Source: Anaerolineae bacterium (GTDB lineage: Bacteria > Chloroflexota > Anaerolineae > Anaerolineales > Anaerolineaceae). From it: a DNA stretch of 64,000 nt. This document shows positions 27,167-35,673 of this stretch, in pieces. The position numbers and the translations under genes are program-made. Within the stretch, counting starts at the first letter, position 1; every line of letters starts with the position of its first letter. The notes below the pieces were generated by a model. That model was not told the DNA's origin. It worked only from the letters and a program-made list of their open reading frames with translations, and ran no database searches. The stretch spans positions 90,141 through 154,140 of the forward strand of contig JABLWW010000006.1 of assembly GCA_013178295.1 (NCBI GenBank). Reading direction: 5' to 3'.

Positions 27167-28251
27167 CGTGCCTTGAACAATGCGCGTGCAATGCGGTTGG
27201 CTGCCCGAAGCGGATAGCGATAGGCGGGATGATTTTCCCACAGAAAGGCGTATAGCCCATCCCAGGCGGCGAGCGACGCAACGCGGAGCACACGGTATAG
27301 CAGCCCTGCCCACCCCTTGGGCAGCGGCTTGCACAGGGTAAGAGCCATTATCTGTTGGCAAGCTTTGCTTTTTACCAGGCGGATATCTTGATGGCTTGCA
27401 TAGCGCCGGGTGAAAGCCGCAAGCATGTTGAGGTAAAGATGGGCTGTCTGAATAGAGATAACTTGGTGCTGTGCCTTGCCGCCCTCGTCAGGATATAACC
27501 AGCGGCGTACCTCGAGCGCCTGTTCGCGAGAAAGCCCTGCTTCGGGCAGTTGCTGGCTGATATTGCGCCAGACAACCTGATCGTGATATGCCATTTGCTT
27601 TATGCGCTGTTCGCGGGTCGTTGAGCGCGGGTGGATGCGGTATTGAACGAGCGCTTCAGGTAGGTTGGCGGCGCAGGTGTGCGGAAGCAACCGAGACCAG
27701 AGGTCATAATCCTGTGCGGAGGTGAATGTTTCGTCATAACGCAGGCAATGCTGCTCTAGAGTCTCGCGGCGTAACATAATAGATGGATGCAGAAACGGAT
27801 TTGTCAGCAGAGAAGTCCAACGGATGAGCAAATCGCTTGCGGGTTGTGAGTAAACGCCCTGTTCCTGTCCCTCTTCGTCAATGATGGTGCCTGCGCTCCC
27901 CAATATCCCTATTTCGGGGTGGTTTTCCATGTAATCAACTTGCTTTTCAAGACGGTGCGGATGCGAGATGTCGTCAGCATCTTGACGCGCAATGTACTTT
28001 CCTGCTGTCTGCTCCAACCCGCGGTTGAGGGAGACTGCCAATCCCCGATTTGTTTCGTTTTTGATCAAGATAATCCGTCTGTCCTGACGCGCAAATTCAC
28101 TTAGAATTTGGGGTGTAGAATCACTGCTTCCATCGTCAACGATGATGAACTCAAAGTCTGTCAGAGATTGACAGAGGATGCTTTTCACAGATGGATGCAG
28201 ATATTTTTCCCCATTGTGGACGGACATGATCACGCTGACTTGCGGCGGCAT
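27163..28251 (-). CDS. GT2 glycosyltransferase
   Basis: The 362-residue enzyme has a GT-A domain with SVIMSVHNGEKYLHPSVKSI, IIVDDGSSDSTPQIL (VDDGSSD 38-44), NRGLAVSLNRGLE and the metal site DADD at 91-94. The remaining ~180 residues are basic and helical. ATG 28251 is used; a TTG at 28269 lies inside the hydrolase gene. It is coupled with the GT4 gene downstream by an ATGA overlap. Likely attaches a hexose or deoxyhexose to the growing lipid-linked glycan. Confidence 0.87.
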   Translation of the reverse strand: MPPQVSVIMSVHNGEKYLHPSVKSILCQSLTDFEFIIVDDGSSDSTPQILSEFARQDRRIILIKNETNRGLAVSLNRGLEQTAGKYIARQDADDISHPHRLEKQVDYMENHPEIGILGSAGTIIDEEGQEQGVYSQPASDLLIRWTSLLTNPFLHPSIMLRRETLEQHCLRYDETFTSAQDYDLWSRLLPHTCAANLPEALVQYRIHPRSTTREQRIKQMAYHDQVVWRNISQQLPEAGLSREQALEVRRWLYPDEGGKAQHQVISIQTAHLYLNMLAAFTRRYASHQDIRLVKSKACQQIMALTLCKPLPKGWAGLLYRVLRVASLAAWDGLYAFLWENHPAYRYPLRAANRIARALFKAR

Positions 28252-28255
28252 CTTT

Positions 28256-29233
28256 TTATTGGAATTCAAAAGGCGTCTGATGCGGCGGCATCTTTTCGAC
28301 GATCAGCGAGAAGAAATACTCTGCTTCGCTTTCAGAATAGTCGCACTGGTGGCTGATGCCCGGGTACACGCGCACACCGTACCAGGCTTTTTTGCGGTTG
28401 TAAATATCCAGCAAACGGAAGCCATGGGTGGCAAAGGGATTGGTCAGGTCATACTGATTGGTCATAAAGAAGAGCGGCGGCAAGGTATCCTGTGCTTCGG
28501 CGATTTCAAAGATGTCCGGTACGCTATCTAATGTGTCGCCCATCAGGTAGCCATAGGGGTTGTTGCGGCTGTAATGATATTCGACCACTTTTGCCCGCAG
28601 GTTGATCTGCGGCATACCGGCATAGATGCCGTCGCACTGCGATTTGATGCCATGATAAATAGCAGCAAAGCCGCCCATGGAAGCGCCCTGACAGAACCAA
28701 GGCTTGCCCGGGTTTTGGGCAAGAATGTGTTGTATTAGGGCAGAGACGATGCGGTCAGTGAAGTTATCCCCCTTTTCACCCCAAAAAAAGCTGCCCATGC
28801 GATGCGCGCCGAAGATATCCCAGGGCGCCAGCAGGTCAAAGTGTTCTCGGGGCTGGGTGGGAGCCGGGTGGCGGTCGGCAAAATGCCCGTGAAAATGGAC
28901 GATGATCCCGCGCGAACTTTGGCGGGCGGGCAGATAGGCATAACGGATTTCCTTACCTTCCAAGCCAAAGACAAAAGGGTAGGTCTTTTCTGTTTCAGCC
29001 GCCGTGTAGTAATGAGCGGTCTCACGCTCTGCCTGCTTGATGCGGGCACGCACCTCCTGCTCATTTGTGGTAAAGAGGATGTCCTTTTTGGCACGTTGCA
29101 GGGGCATTACCTCCGGCGGCGGTTGTAACGAGTCGTTCAAACCGTTGGAGATGGCCGTCAGAGTTTGATAAAAGCCCTTTTCGCGGAGATGACGAAAGAT
29201 CAGACGGAGAAAGCGGATTGTTTTTTGCAGCAT
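28256..29233 (-). CDS. Alpha/beta-hydrolase-fold esterase-like protein
   Basis: The 325-residue protein shows IVHFHGHFADR (oxyanion HGH near 115), the nucleophile elbow QGASMGG with Ser185, and candidate triad partners Asp262 in TNQYDLTNPF and His295 in YPGISHQCDY. This is the layout of accessory-secretion Asp2-like and other carbohydrate esterases. It overlaps the acyl carrier protein stop by one base (TGATG), so the two are strictly co-translated. Close coupling to an ACP suggests removal or transfer of an acyl group on the glycan or release from the carrier protein; this role is inferred. Confidence 0.72.
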   Translation of the reverse strand: MLQKTIRFLRLIFRHLREKGFYQTLTAISNGLNDSLQPPPEVMPLQRAKKDILFTTNEQEVRARIKQAERETAHYYTAAETEKTYPFVFGLEGKEIRYAYLPARQSSRGIIVHFHGHFADRHPAPTQPREHFDLLAPWDIFGAHRMGSFFWGEKGDNFTDRIVSALIQHILAQNPGKPWFCQGASMGGFAAIYHGIKSQCDGIYAGMPQINLRAKVVEYHYSRNNPYGYLMGDTLDSVPDIFEIAEAQDTLPPLFFMTNQYDLTNPFATHGFRLLDIYNRKKAWYGVRVYPGISHQCDYSESEAEYFFSLIVEKMPPHQTPFEFQ

Positions 29234-29481
29234 CAGTTGCGGTGGGATTGGATGAGCGCGGCGATTTTCTCGAGGGTGTCAAAGTTGGCAATGTTGATCT
29301 CATCCTCGCTGATCTGAATAGCGTATGTTTCTTCGATGAACATGGCAATATCCACCAGGTGAAACGAGTCGATCAATCCGCTGGTGATCAGTGTTTCGGA
29401 AGGATACAGCAAACGTTGGGGTTGGCGGAGAATATCTGTGCAGATATAGGTAGCAAGGCAACTGATGATATCCTCACTCAT
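29233..29481 (-). CDS. Acyl carrier protein
   Basis: The 82-residue protein has the small acidic four-helix ACP pattern with the phosphopantetheine attachment Ser39 in GLIDSFHLVDIAMFIEE (canonical form LDSL). It has no ketosynthase or other fatty-acid genes beside it, so it is a dedicated, not a house-keeping, ACP. It lies 9 bases downstream of a zinc-ribbon methyltransferase and overlaps the hydrolase. Similar ACP plus asparagine-synthase-like plus hydrolase groups occur in exopolysaccharide loci; the acyl or aminoacyl cargo is unknown. Confidence 0.87.
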   Translation of the reverse strand: MSEDIISCLATYICTDILRQPQRLLYPSETLITSGLIDSFHLVDIAMFIEETYAIQISEDEINIANFDTLEKIAALIQSHRN

Positions 29482-29490
29482 CCGAAAATC

Positions 29491-30519
29491 CTATAAAGAA
29501 GTTTCGGGCGCAACACCCAGCCCGCGCCAGCTATTGTTATTGCGGGGGGTGATTTGGACGTTGACCAGTCTGGCGCGCTCAAACCAGGCTGAGAATTCCT
29601 CGCGGCGGATATAGAATGCTGTTGCTGGCGTAAGATGATCGAATATTACTGCATGGGTATGCCGAAAGCCAAATTTGGAAAGCCAACCCATATACGCATT
29701 GTACGGAAGTAACTTTTTCAGCCAAGCCATTGGATGCCAGTGATTGGCAGGGTAATATACCAGCTTGAGCAAGGGGTGCAGAACTAACGTCAATAGGAAG
29801 GTAAGCAGATATAGCAGTCGCGGGGACATGCGGGCGGTAATTCTTTCGCGCAGGGGGTTGATGATGTTGATGACCCAATCATTATTCTCGCGACCATATA
29901 CCCAGACGGAGATGATGCCCTTCGGGCGCAGATGGCGTACAAGCGAGTGAAATCCCATCTCTGGATCTGGCATGTGATGCAATACGCCAATTGAGTAAAT
30001 CAGGTCTATCTGAGGTTGTCCAGTGTTTCTGCGTAGTGGAAGATGGTTAATATCGGCCTGAATGACATGCACATTGGGGCAGTTAATGAGGTTCAACCTG
30101 GCGGCTTCAACCGAATCGCTTAAATCAACGGCGAGTACATCTTGGGCGCCGAAAGAACTGGCGACTTGAGAAAATCTTCCCATGCCACAACCTGCATCTA
30201 AGACAACTTTGTTTTTGAACATTTCCCGCGTAAGAGGGAATACCCAATCGAGAAATTGTTCTGTGTAGTTTTCCATACTGTGTATCTGGCGGAATCGTTG
30301 CCATTCCCACCCGAAAGCGTCAGTTGTTTTTAGATTTTCCTTTGGGGTAGTATCCAGAAGAAAGCGTGGAATGCTCCTTCTGATAGGGTAGTTGTGCGCA
30401 CAGTGTGGACACAGCAGGTTTCCTTCGAGTACTTCATCGTTTTCCTGTTGTAAGATTTCCAGTTGTAAATCGCTCTGACACAGAGGGCATACAAGAAAGT
30501 TCAGGACTCTTGTTTTCAT
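29491..30519 (-). CDS. SAM methyltransferase with N-terminal zinc ribbon
   Basis: The 342-residue protein starts with a Trm112-like zinc ribbon (Cys11-x2-Cys14 and Cys37-x2-Cys40), followed by a class I methyltransferase: VVLDAGCGMGRFSQVA (motif I, 106-120), VLAVDLSDSVEAAR, and YSIGVLHHMPDPEMGFHSL. A positively charged C-terminal helical part with hydrophobic stretches may touch the membrane. It sits between the asparagine-synthase-like gene and the ACP, with short gaps on both sides (14 and 9 bases). Fused ribbon-methyltransferases are common in glycan loci. Confidence 0.85.
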   Translation of the reverse strand: MKTRVLNFLVCPLCQSDLQLEILQQENDEVLEGNLLCPHCAHNYPIRRSIPRFLLDTTPKENLKTTDAFGWEWQRFRQIHSMENYTEQFLDWVFPLTREMFKNKVVLDAGCGMGRFSQVASSFGAQDVLAVDLSDSVEAARLNLINCPNVHVIQADINHLPLRRNTGQPQIDLIYSIGVLHHMPDPEMGFHSLVRHLRPKGIISVWVYGRENNDWVINIINPLRERITARMSPRLLYLLTFLLTLVLHPLLKLVYYPANHWHPMAWLKKLLPYNAYMGWLSKFGFRHTHAVIFDHLTPATAFYIRREEFSAWFERARLVNVQITPRNNNSWRGLGVAPETSL

Positions 30520-30533
30520 GGTCTTCTATATTT

Positions 30534-32426
30534 TTATGAGATGTAACGATTATGCCATAACTGAAATACAAGCAGTGTCCACAGCAGCTTGCGGTTATCG
30601 CGGCGGTGCGTCAGATGATCGTCAATCAGACTTTTGATGTAAGGGTAATTGAATAATCCCTGCCGGTTGACCATCTCCTCAGAGAACATATCCAGCATCA
30701 GCTGGCGCAGTTCGGTGGTCAGCCATTGGGCGACGGGCATGTTAAACCCCTTTTTGGGGCGGTTGATGATGGCGCGCGGCAGCTTGCCCGTCATACATTT
30801 TTTGAGCAGGTACTTGCCGGTCAGATTGTGGAGTTTGAGGTCAAGCGGCAAAGCGTTGGCGAACTCCACCACCAGAGGGTTGAGAAGGGGGACGCGCACC
30901 TCCAAAGAATTTGCCATGCTGGCGCGGTCAACTTTGAACAGGATATCCCCCTCGAGATATAATTTCATGTCGCTGTACAGAATGGCATTGAGCGGGGTGC
31001 GCACTTTGCTCTCCTGTTCATGCTGGTAAGCGCGGGTGTAAGTATCGCGCAGGACAGGTTTGAGCCAGTCTTGCAGCAGCAGCTGCTTTTCCTCATCAAA
31101 GAATGATCCCAGCCAGCGGTGGTGGCGCTCCTGTAATGAAACGCCGCGCCCGGCAAGAAAGCGGCGGATTTTGAAGTCCAGGCTGATATTGCTGAAGGAT
31201 ACTGGTAGCCGCGAGGAAATTTTCGGCGCCAGCTTTGCCCGAACTGTCCACGGCACCAGACGCTCGTAAAGCTCAATCATGCGGTGGGCTTTGAGTGTTG
31301 GGTATCCGGCAAAGAGTTCATCGCCCCCGTCGCCCCCCAGAACTACTTTGACCTGTTGACGGGCAAACTGTGAAAGCAGGTAGGTGGGGATCAGCGAGGA
31401 GTCGCCAAAGGGTTCGTCCAGATAGTTCGTGATGTCCGCAACCATGCTGGCGGCAGTTTTGCTGGTCAGGGTCAGCTCGTGATGGCGCGTTCCCAGATGG
31501 CAGGAAGCCAGACGCGCATAGCGGGATTCGTCGAAAGACTCTTCCTCAAAAGATATGGAAAAACTGTCCACTGTGCCGGGGTAGAGGTCAACCATAAAGG
31601 CGGTTACGGTGCTCGAGTCGATGCCCCCGCTGAGCAGCACTCCCACCGGCACATCGCTGACCAGTTCGCTGCGCACACTCTCTTTGAGGGTCTGATAGAG
31701 ACCATCTGCAAAATCGCGCCAATCTACCGGCGGACGGTTCTCGCTGCGTTCCAGACTCAGTTTCCAGTATGGCTGGGTGCACAGCCCGCTCTGGTCATAA
31801 CGCAGGTAACATCCGGCATCAAGACGGTAGATGTTTCTGAGAATCGTGCGCGGTGTGGGCACATACTCAAAAGAAAGATACTCATTGAGGGCAATCGGGT
31901 CAATTTCCCTTTTGACCTGCGGGTTCGCCAGAAGAACTTTCATCTCAGACCCAAAAACCAGCTGCCCGCCGCTCATACTGTAATACAGGGGTTTTACGCC
32001 CATGCGGTCGCGCGCCAGAGTGGCTTGCTGGTTGGGGATATCCCAGATGGCAATGGCGAAGATGCCGTTTAATTTCTCAAAGCACTCAACGCCGAATTCC
32101 TCATACAGATGCAGAATGGTTTCGGTATCGGTCTGTGTGCGGAATTGATGCCCCCTTTTTTGCAGATAGGCGCGCAGTTCGCGGTAATTGTAAATCTCGC
32201 CATTGAACACAATCCACAGCGTTTCGTCTTCATTGGTGATAGGCTGCCGCCCACTGACGAGGTCAATGATGGACAAACGGCGTGAACCCAGCCCTGCTTG
32301 ATGGCAGTAGTAGGTGCCCTCTTCGTCCGGCCCGCGATGGGTCATGCTGGCAGTCATATCCAGCAGGGTTTGCTGATTAACCGGCTGTGAAGGGTGAAGG
32401 TTGATAATGCCGCAGATTCCGCACAT
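30534..32426 (-). CDS. asnB: Asparagine-synthase-like glutamine amidotransferase (first copy)
   Basis: The 630-residue enzyme has both halves of AsnB: an N-terminal glutaminase with nucleophile Cys2 (MCGICG), HRGPDEEG at 30-37 and FNGEIYNYRELR, and a C-terminal ATP-pyrophosphatase with SGGIDSS at 266-272 and GGDGGDELFAGY. Everything needed for amide transfer is present. Its place in an operon of glycosyltransferases, ahead of an ACP, suggests amidation of a sugar acid or an acyl intermediate rather than asparagine supply. That role is inference; the activity class is firm. Confidence 0.88.
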   Translation of the reverse strand: MCGICGIINLHPSQPVNQQTLLDMTASMTHRGPDEEGTYYCHQAGLGSRRLSIIDLVSGRQPITNEDETLWIVFNGEIYNYRELRAYLQKRGHQFRTQTDTETILHLYEEFGVECFEKLNGIFAIAIWDIPNQQATLARDRMGVKPLYYSMSGGQLVFGSEMKVLLANPQVKREIDPIALNEYLSFEYVPTPRTILRNIYRLDAGCYLRYDQSGLCTQPYWKLSLERSENRPPVDWRDFADGLYQTLKESVRSELVSDVPVGVLLSGGIDSSTVTAFMVDLYPGTVDSFSISFEEESFDESRYARLASCHLGTRHHELTLTSKTAASMVADITNYLDEPFGDSSLIPTYLLSQFARQQVKVVLGGDGGDELFAGYPTLKAHRMIELYERLVPWTVRAKLAPKISSRLPVSFSNISLDFKIRRFLAGRGVSLQERHHRWLGSFFDEEKQLLLQDWLKPVLRDTYTRAYQHEQESKVRTPLNAILYSDMKLYLEGDILFKVDRASMANSLEVRVPLLNPLVVEFANALPLDLKLHNLTGKYLLKKCMTGKLPRAIINRPKKGFNMPVAQWLTTELRQLMLDMFSEEMVNRQGLFNYPYIKSLIDDHLTHRRDNRKLLWTLLVFQLWHNRYIS

Positions 32427-32443
32427 AGAATGTTTGTCTCAGG

Positions 32444-33154
32444 TTAGGGGAGTGGATTTTTGCGTTGACATAGAACCACATAGCGGAGGGGCAGCAACGG
32501 TGAGATAATTGCCTTGACTTGCAGAATTTCCAGGCTTGTGTGCGCTTTTTGCTGTAAGTACTGCATGTCGAACGCATGCAGATGCCATTCGTCGCCCCCG
32601 CCGGTACGCCACAAAAAGCGCAGACCGCCGATGATCCGCCGCAGTGTGTGGATCAGCTTTTCGTTGGGGATGCTGATGACGATGCGCGCCCCAGGTGCTG
32701 CCACGCGGGCAATTTCGGCAAAGACAGCTTCGGGGTGCAGGACGTGTTCCACCACTTCGGTGCATATCACCCGGCTGATGCTGCCCGGTTTGAAAGGCAA
32801 CTGCTCGGCATTGGCTTGGATGATTAGACGTTTGCGTTCGGAGAGCCGCCGGTTTGCCTCGGCGACCATGCTTGTGGAGAGGTCAATGCCCAATAGGGGT
32901 ACTTTGTTGGGGAGGGCAGCAAGAACATTGCCTGCCCCACAGCCAACCTCAAGCACACAGGTATCATCGCTGGCAGCCAAGAAACTGATGATCGCTTGTA
33001 CCCTTTGTTTTTCGATCCAGCGGATGACGGGGTGCGATTGTTCATGAAACCTACCCGGCGAATATTTGCGCGCCATTTCTTCGTTCCAGGCTTTGAAATT
33101 GGTTTGCGGGCTGGGGGATGTGCTCTCTTGATGATTTGTCACGGGGAGTACCAC
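32444..33154 (-). CDS. Class I SAM-dependent methyltransferase
   Basis: The 236-residue protein has motif I VLEVGCGAGNVLAA (67-80), LLGIDLSTSMVAEANRRL, and VICTEVVEHVLHPEAVFAEI, so it belongs to the UbiE/Bud23-like group. It is the first gene of the leftward glycan operon. The start is uncertain: GTG 33154 is given here, which leaves under 20 bases to the TATAAT box; a later ATG (about residue 27) is a possible alternative. Substrate unknown, presumably a sugar. Confidence 0.78.
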   Translation of the reverse strand: MVLPVTNHQESTSPSPQTNFKAWNEEMARKYSPGRFHEQSHPVIRWIEKQRVQAIISFLAASDDTCVLEVGCGAGNVLAALPNKVPLLGIDLSTSMVAEANRRLSERKRLIIQANAEQLPFKPGSISRVICTEVVEHVLHPEAVFAEIARVAAPGARIVISIPNEKLIHTLRRIIGGLRFLWRTGGGDEWHLHAFDMQYLQQKAHTSLEILQVKAIISPLLPLRYVVLCQRKNPLP

Positions 33155-33169
33155 CTGATTCAGGAAATG

Positions 33170-33193
33170 ATTATATCATACGCATGATATAAT
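33170..33193. promoter_or_regulatory. Palindromic divergent promoter with back-to-back TATAAT boxes
   Basis: Bases 33170-33179 and 33184-33193 form a perfect 10-base inverted repeat around ACGC. Read rightward it gives TGATATAAT (extended -10, TATAAT 33188-33193); read leftward it gives the identical extended -10 (TATAAT 33175-33170). It lies between two divergent methyltransferase genes. The symmetry may mean a mutually exclusive pair of promoters or a dimeric regulator site on top of them. No clear -35 box is seen on either side. Confidence 0.62.
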
Positions 33194-33250
33194 GCTTGCG
33201 CCTGATGCGAAGCGAGGCGGTGCAGGCGAATCATTTGAAAGATTGAAAAC

Positions 33251-34000
33251 ATGGACGACGAAGTTTACGAAAAAGTAGAAGCTGCAGAAGAGACACTGTG
33301 GTTTTATGTGGGACGCCGCAGAATCATCCAAAACCTGGTGCAGCATTATGTTGGCGCTTTGGCGGCAAAGCATCTGGACGTTGGCTGCGGTGCGGGCAAT
33401 ATGCTCCAGGCTTTGAGGCAACACAGCAGGTTTTCGGTAGGAGTGGATTCGGCGTATAAGGCATTACAGCTCAGTAAAAAGGATGGGGTACATATTGTTG
33501 CTCAGGCTGATGCGCTATCTCTTTGTTTTCCTGATCATACCTTTGACTTTGTTACCGTTTTGGACGTATTAGAACATTGTGAGGACGATCTCTTGTCGTT
33601 GGCAGAAGTGTATCGTGTTCTTAAACCTGGCGGTATTGTTGTTTTAACAGTACCCGCTTTGTCTATTCTCTGGAGCGCCCTTGACCGTACAGCACACCAC
33701 TATCGCCGCTATACGGCTTCAGAGCTTCGGAAGAAAGCCCAGCAAAGCGATTTTGTTGTTCTCAAAGTTTCGTATGCAAATTTCTTTCTTTTCCCCTTTG
33801 TCTTTATTGGCAGGATGCTGGAGCGTCTTTTAGACATCTCGCTGGGTCTCGATTTTAACATCCCCAGTGCTTTTGTCAATCGGTTGCTCACCGGCGTTTT
33901 CAGTCGTGAAGCAGGATGGATAATGCGGCGGACGTTTCCTGTTGGTTCCTCTGTTGTGGCGGTATTACAAAAGCCTGCGTCTGGCAAAGGTATTGTATGA
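33251..34000 (+). CDS. Class I SAM-dependent methyltransferase
   Basis: The 249-residue protein has motif I HLDVGCGAGNML (41-52), VGVDSAYKALQLSK, and FDFVTVLDVLEHCEDDLLSLAEV, plus LKPGGIVVLTVPAL. The C-terminal half contains basic and hydrophobic helices (FLFPFVFIGRMLERLL) that may associate with the membrane. It is the first of only two rightward genes in the glycan island and its last four bases overlap the next gene (ATGA), so it is translated together with the membrane protein. Such pairing suggests a shared lipid-linked substrate. Confidence 0.82.
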   Translation: MDDEVYEKVEAAEETLWFYVGRRRIIQNLVQHYVGALAAKHLDVGCGAGNMLQALRQHSRFSVGVDSAYKALQLSKKDGVHIVAQADALSLCFPDHTFDFVTVLDVLEHCEDDLLSLAEVYRVLKPGGIVVLTVPALSILWSALDRTAHHYRRYTASELRKKAQQSDFVVLKVSYANFFLFPFVFIGRMLERLLDISLGLDFNIPSAFVNRLLTGVFSREAGWIMRRTFPVGSSVVAVLQKPASGKGIV

Positions 34001-35673
34001 GAGGCAGACGTCTTGGTACTCCCTTATTGGGCTATCTGGCTGTTGCCCTTTGGACAACGCTGACGCATGGTCTTCTCTTGATCAATGATGGCATTTATTG
34101 GGATGGGTGGATCATCCATAGCTTTTTGGCGGAGAAAGACTGGGGTGCTCTGTATCATCTGTATGATCAGTACGGCAGCCCGTGGCAGGCATGGCAGCAT
34201 TGGTCTATGCTGATCCTGCCCTCGTTCAAGATAACGTATCGGTTGGTTGAATTTGGCGGGCTGGTCGTCTTTGCTCTGGTGCTTTTTGCCATCTTGAACG
34301 AAACCAAAATTGTTTCTCCCCTCGAACGTTTTTGGATTACTTTGCTGACGATTTCTTACCCTGCGTTTCAGATTCTGGTCTCTCAAGTAACAGCAACCAA
34401 TCTGGGTCTTTCTAACCCGTTGCTCTTGCTGGCTGTTCTGGCTGCTCTGAGGGCAGAAAAATTCGTGGGCAAAGCTCATATTGGGTGGCGTATTCTGGCT
34501 TTGCTCCTGTTTGTTTTTTGTTTTATGGGGATGGATTATTATCTCGCTTTTTATTTCGGGTTTTTATTGTTTCTGGTGTTATATGCCCGCTGGCAGCACA
34601 ACATGTCCTTGAAAGGGTTGCTGACTTATGTAGTACATCGTCTGGATTATGTGCTCTTGCCTTTCGTCTACTGGTTTCTTCGGAGATCATTGTTTCCGCA
34701 ACAGGGAGATTATGCTACTCATTATAAAATCGGTGTTGGCTCAGCTTCCTTTTTTGCTGCATATCTGGGCTTTGCGCAGTTTATCCTCAACCAGCTGGGA
34801 GATTGGCTGACACGGCTTTTGAGCGCGCCTGCGTTTTGGTTTGTGCTGATGGGGGGTATCTTTGCATGGCTGTATTGGTTGTTTCAGTCTTCTCAGAAAC
34901 ACAATCCTGTCTCAGCAACCGTTCGCCCGTACAGCATTTTGCTTTTTGGCATGGCTTTGCTGGTTCTGGCGATTTTTCCGTTTGCTGCCGCTGAAGGTCG
35001 TGTGCCTAAATTGCTTAGCTATGATATTCGCCATGCAATACTTCTGCCACTGCCATTGGCTTTGATATTGGTGGGAGGGATGCGCCTCATTTTTCCGACA
35101 AAGAGCGATCGTCCACTTTCGATAATTGCTGCGATTGTCCTTACAATCACTTTGCTGGGTATGACTCATGCCACCATCACAGACTATTTACAATGGCAGG
35201 CACGCTGGGCAAAAGATCGTGCTGTCATTACGTATCTGGATACGCTGCCTGCTGCCCAGAAATACACCCTCTTTTGGGTCAGGGATGAATTCCTCGCAGA
35301 GGAGGATTACTATCGGTTCTACGAGTGGGCAGGGATGTTCAAAGTGGTATGGGGGAATGAAAAAAGAGCAGGGATGAACGAGACGCAGCTTGTGGGAGCT
35401 TTCCAAAATGATATTGGCAAGGCGCTTGCCTATCTCCGTCCTTTTGCCACACATGCCTACTTGCTTGCCGATTGGGATCCCGCAGGGTGCCAGGCGAGGT
35501 TGATTGTTCGCAGAGCAGATTGGACGGGAAGTGATGTTGCCATTGCGGGACGCTATTTTTATTATAAGTATCTACTGCCCGACAAAATGAACGATTACCT
35601 TTCTCGCCTGGTGAGTGTGCAGGTGGAGCCATTATCTCCTCAACCGGCACAAGCTTCAAACTGCCGCCGTTAG
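33997..35673 (+). CDS. GT-C-like multi-span membrane protein (WDGW family, copy 1)
   Basis: The 558-residue protein has about eight to ten membrane helices. The first loop contains LLINDGIYWDGWIIHSF, whose acidic residue is where GT-C enzymes (PMT/dolichol-phosphate-sugar users) keep a catalytic Asp. The large C-terminal part has FYEWAGMFKVVWG and LLADWDPAGC. A close relative occurs at 55146-56891 with the same opening, but in AT-richer sequence. ATG 33997 overlaps the methyltransferase stop. It may transfer a sugar from a lipid carrier on the outside of the membrane; the family is not one I can name. Confidence 0.72.
   Translation: MRGRRLGTPLLGYLAVALWTTLTHGLLLINDGIYWDGWIIHSFLAEKDWGALYHLYDQYGSPWQAWQHWSMLILPSFKITYRLVEFGGLVVFALVLFAILNETKIVSPLERFWITLLTISYPAFQILVSQVTATNLGLSNPLLLLAVLAALRAEKFVGKAHIGWRILALLLFVFCFMGMDYYLAFYFGFLLFLVLYARWQHNMSLKGLLTYVVHRLDYVLLPFVYWFLRRSLFPQQGDYATHYKIGVGSASFFAAYLGFAQFILNQLGDWLTRLLSAPAFWFVLMGGIFAWLYWLFQSSQKHNPVSATVRPYSILLFGMALLVLAIFPFAAAEGRVPKLLSYDIRHAILLPLPLALILVGGMRLIFPTKSDRPLSIIAAIVLTITLLGMTHATITDYLQWQARWAKDRAVITYLDTLPAAQKYTLFWVRDEFLAEEDYYRFYEWAGMFKVVWGNEKRAGMNETQLVGAFQNDIGKALAYLRPFATHAYLLADWDPAGCQARLIVRRADWTGSDVAIAGRYFYYKYLLPDKMNDYLSRLVSVQVEPLSPQPAQASNCRR

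Noticed and set aside
30534-32426. Reading the first AsnB copy as house-keeping asparagine synthase
   Set aside because: Neighbouring glycan and ACP genes make a dedicated role more likely, although true asparagine synthesis cannot be excluded.
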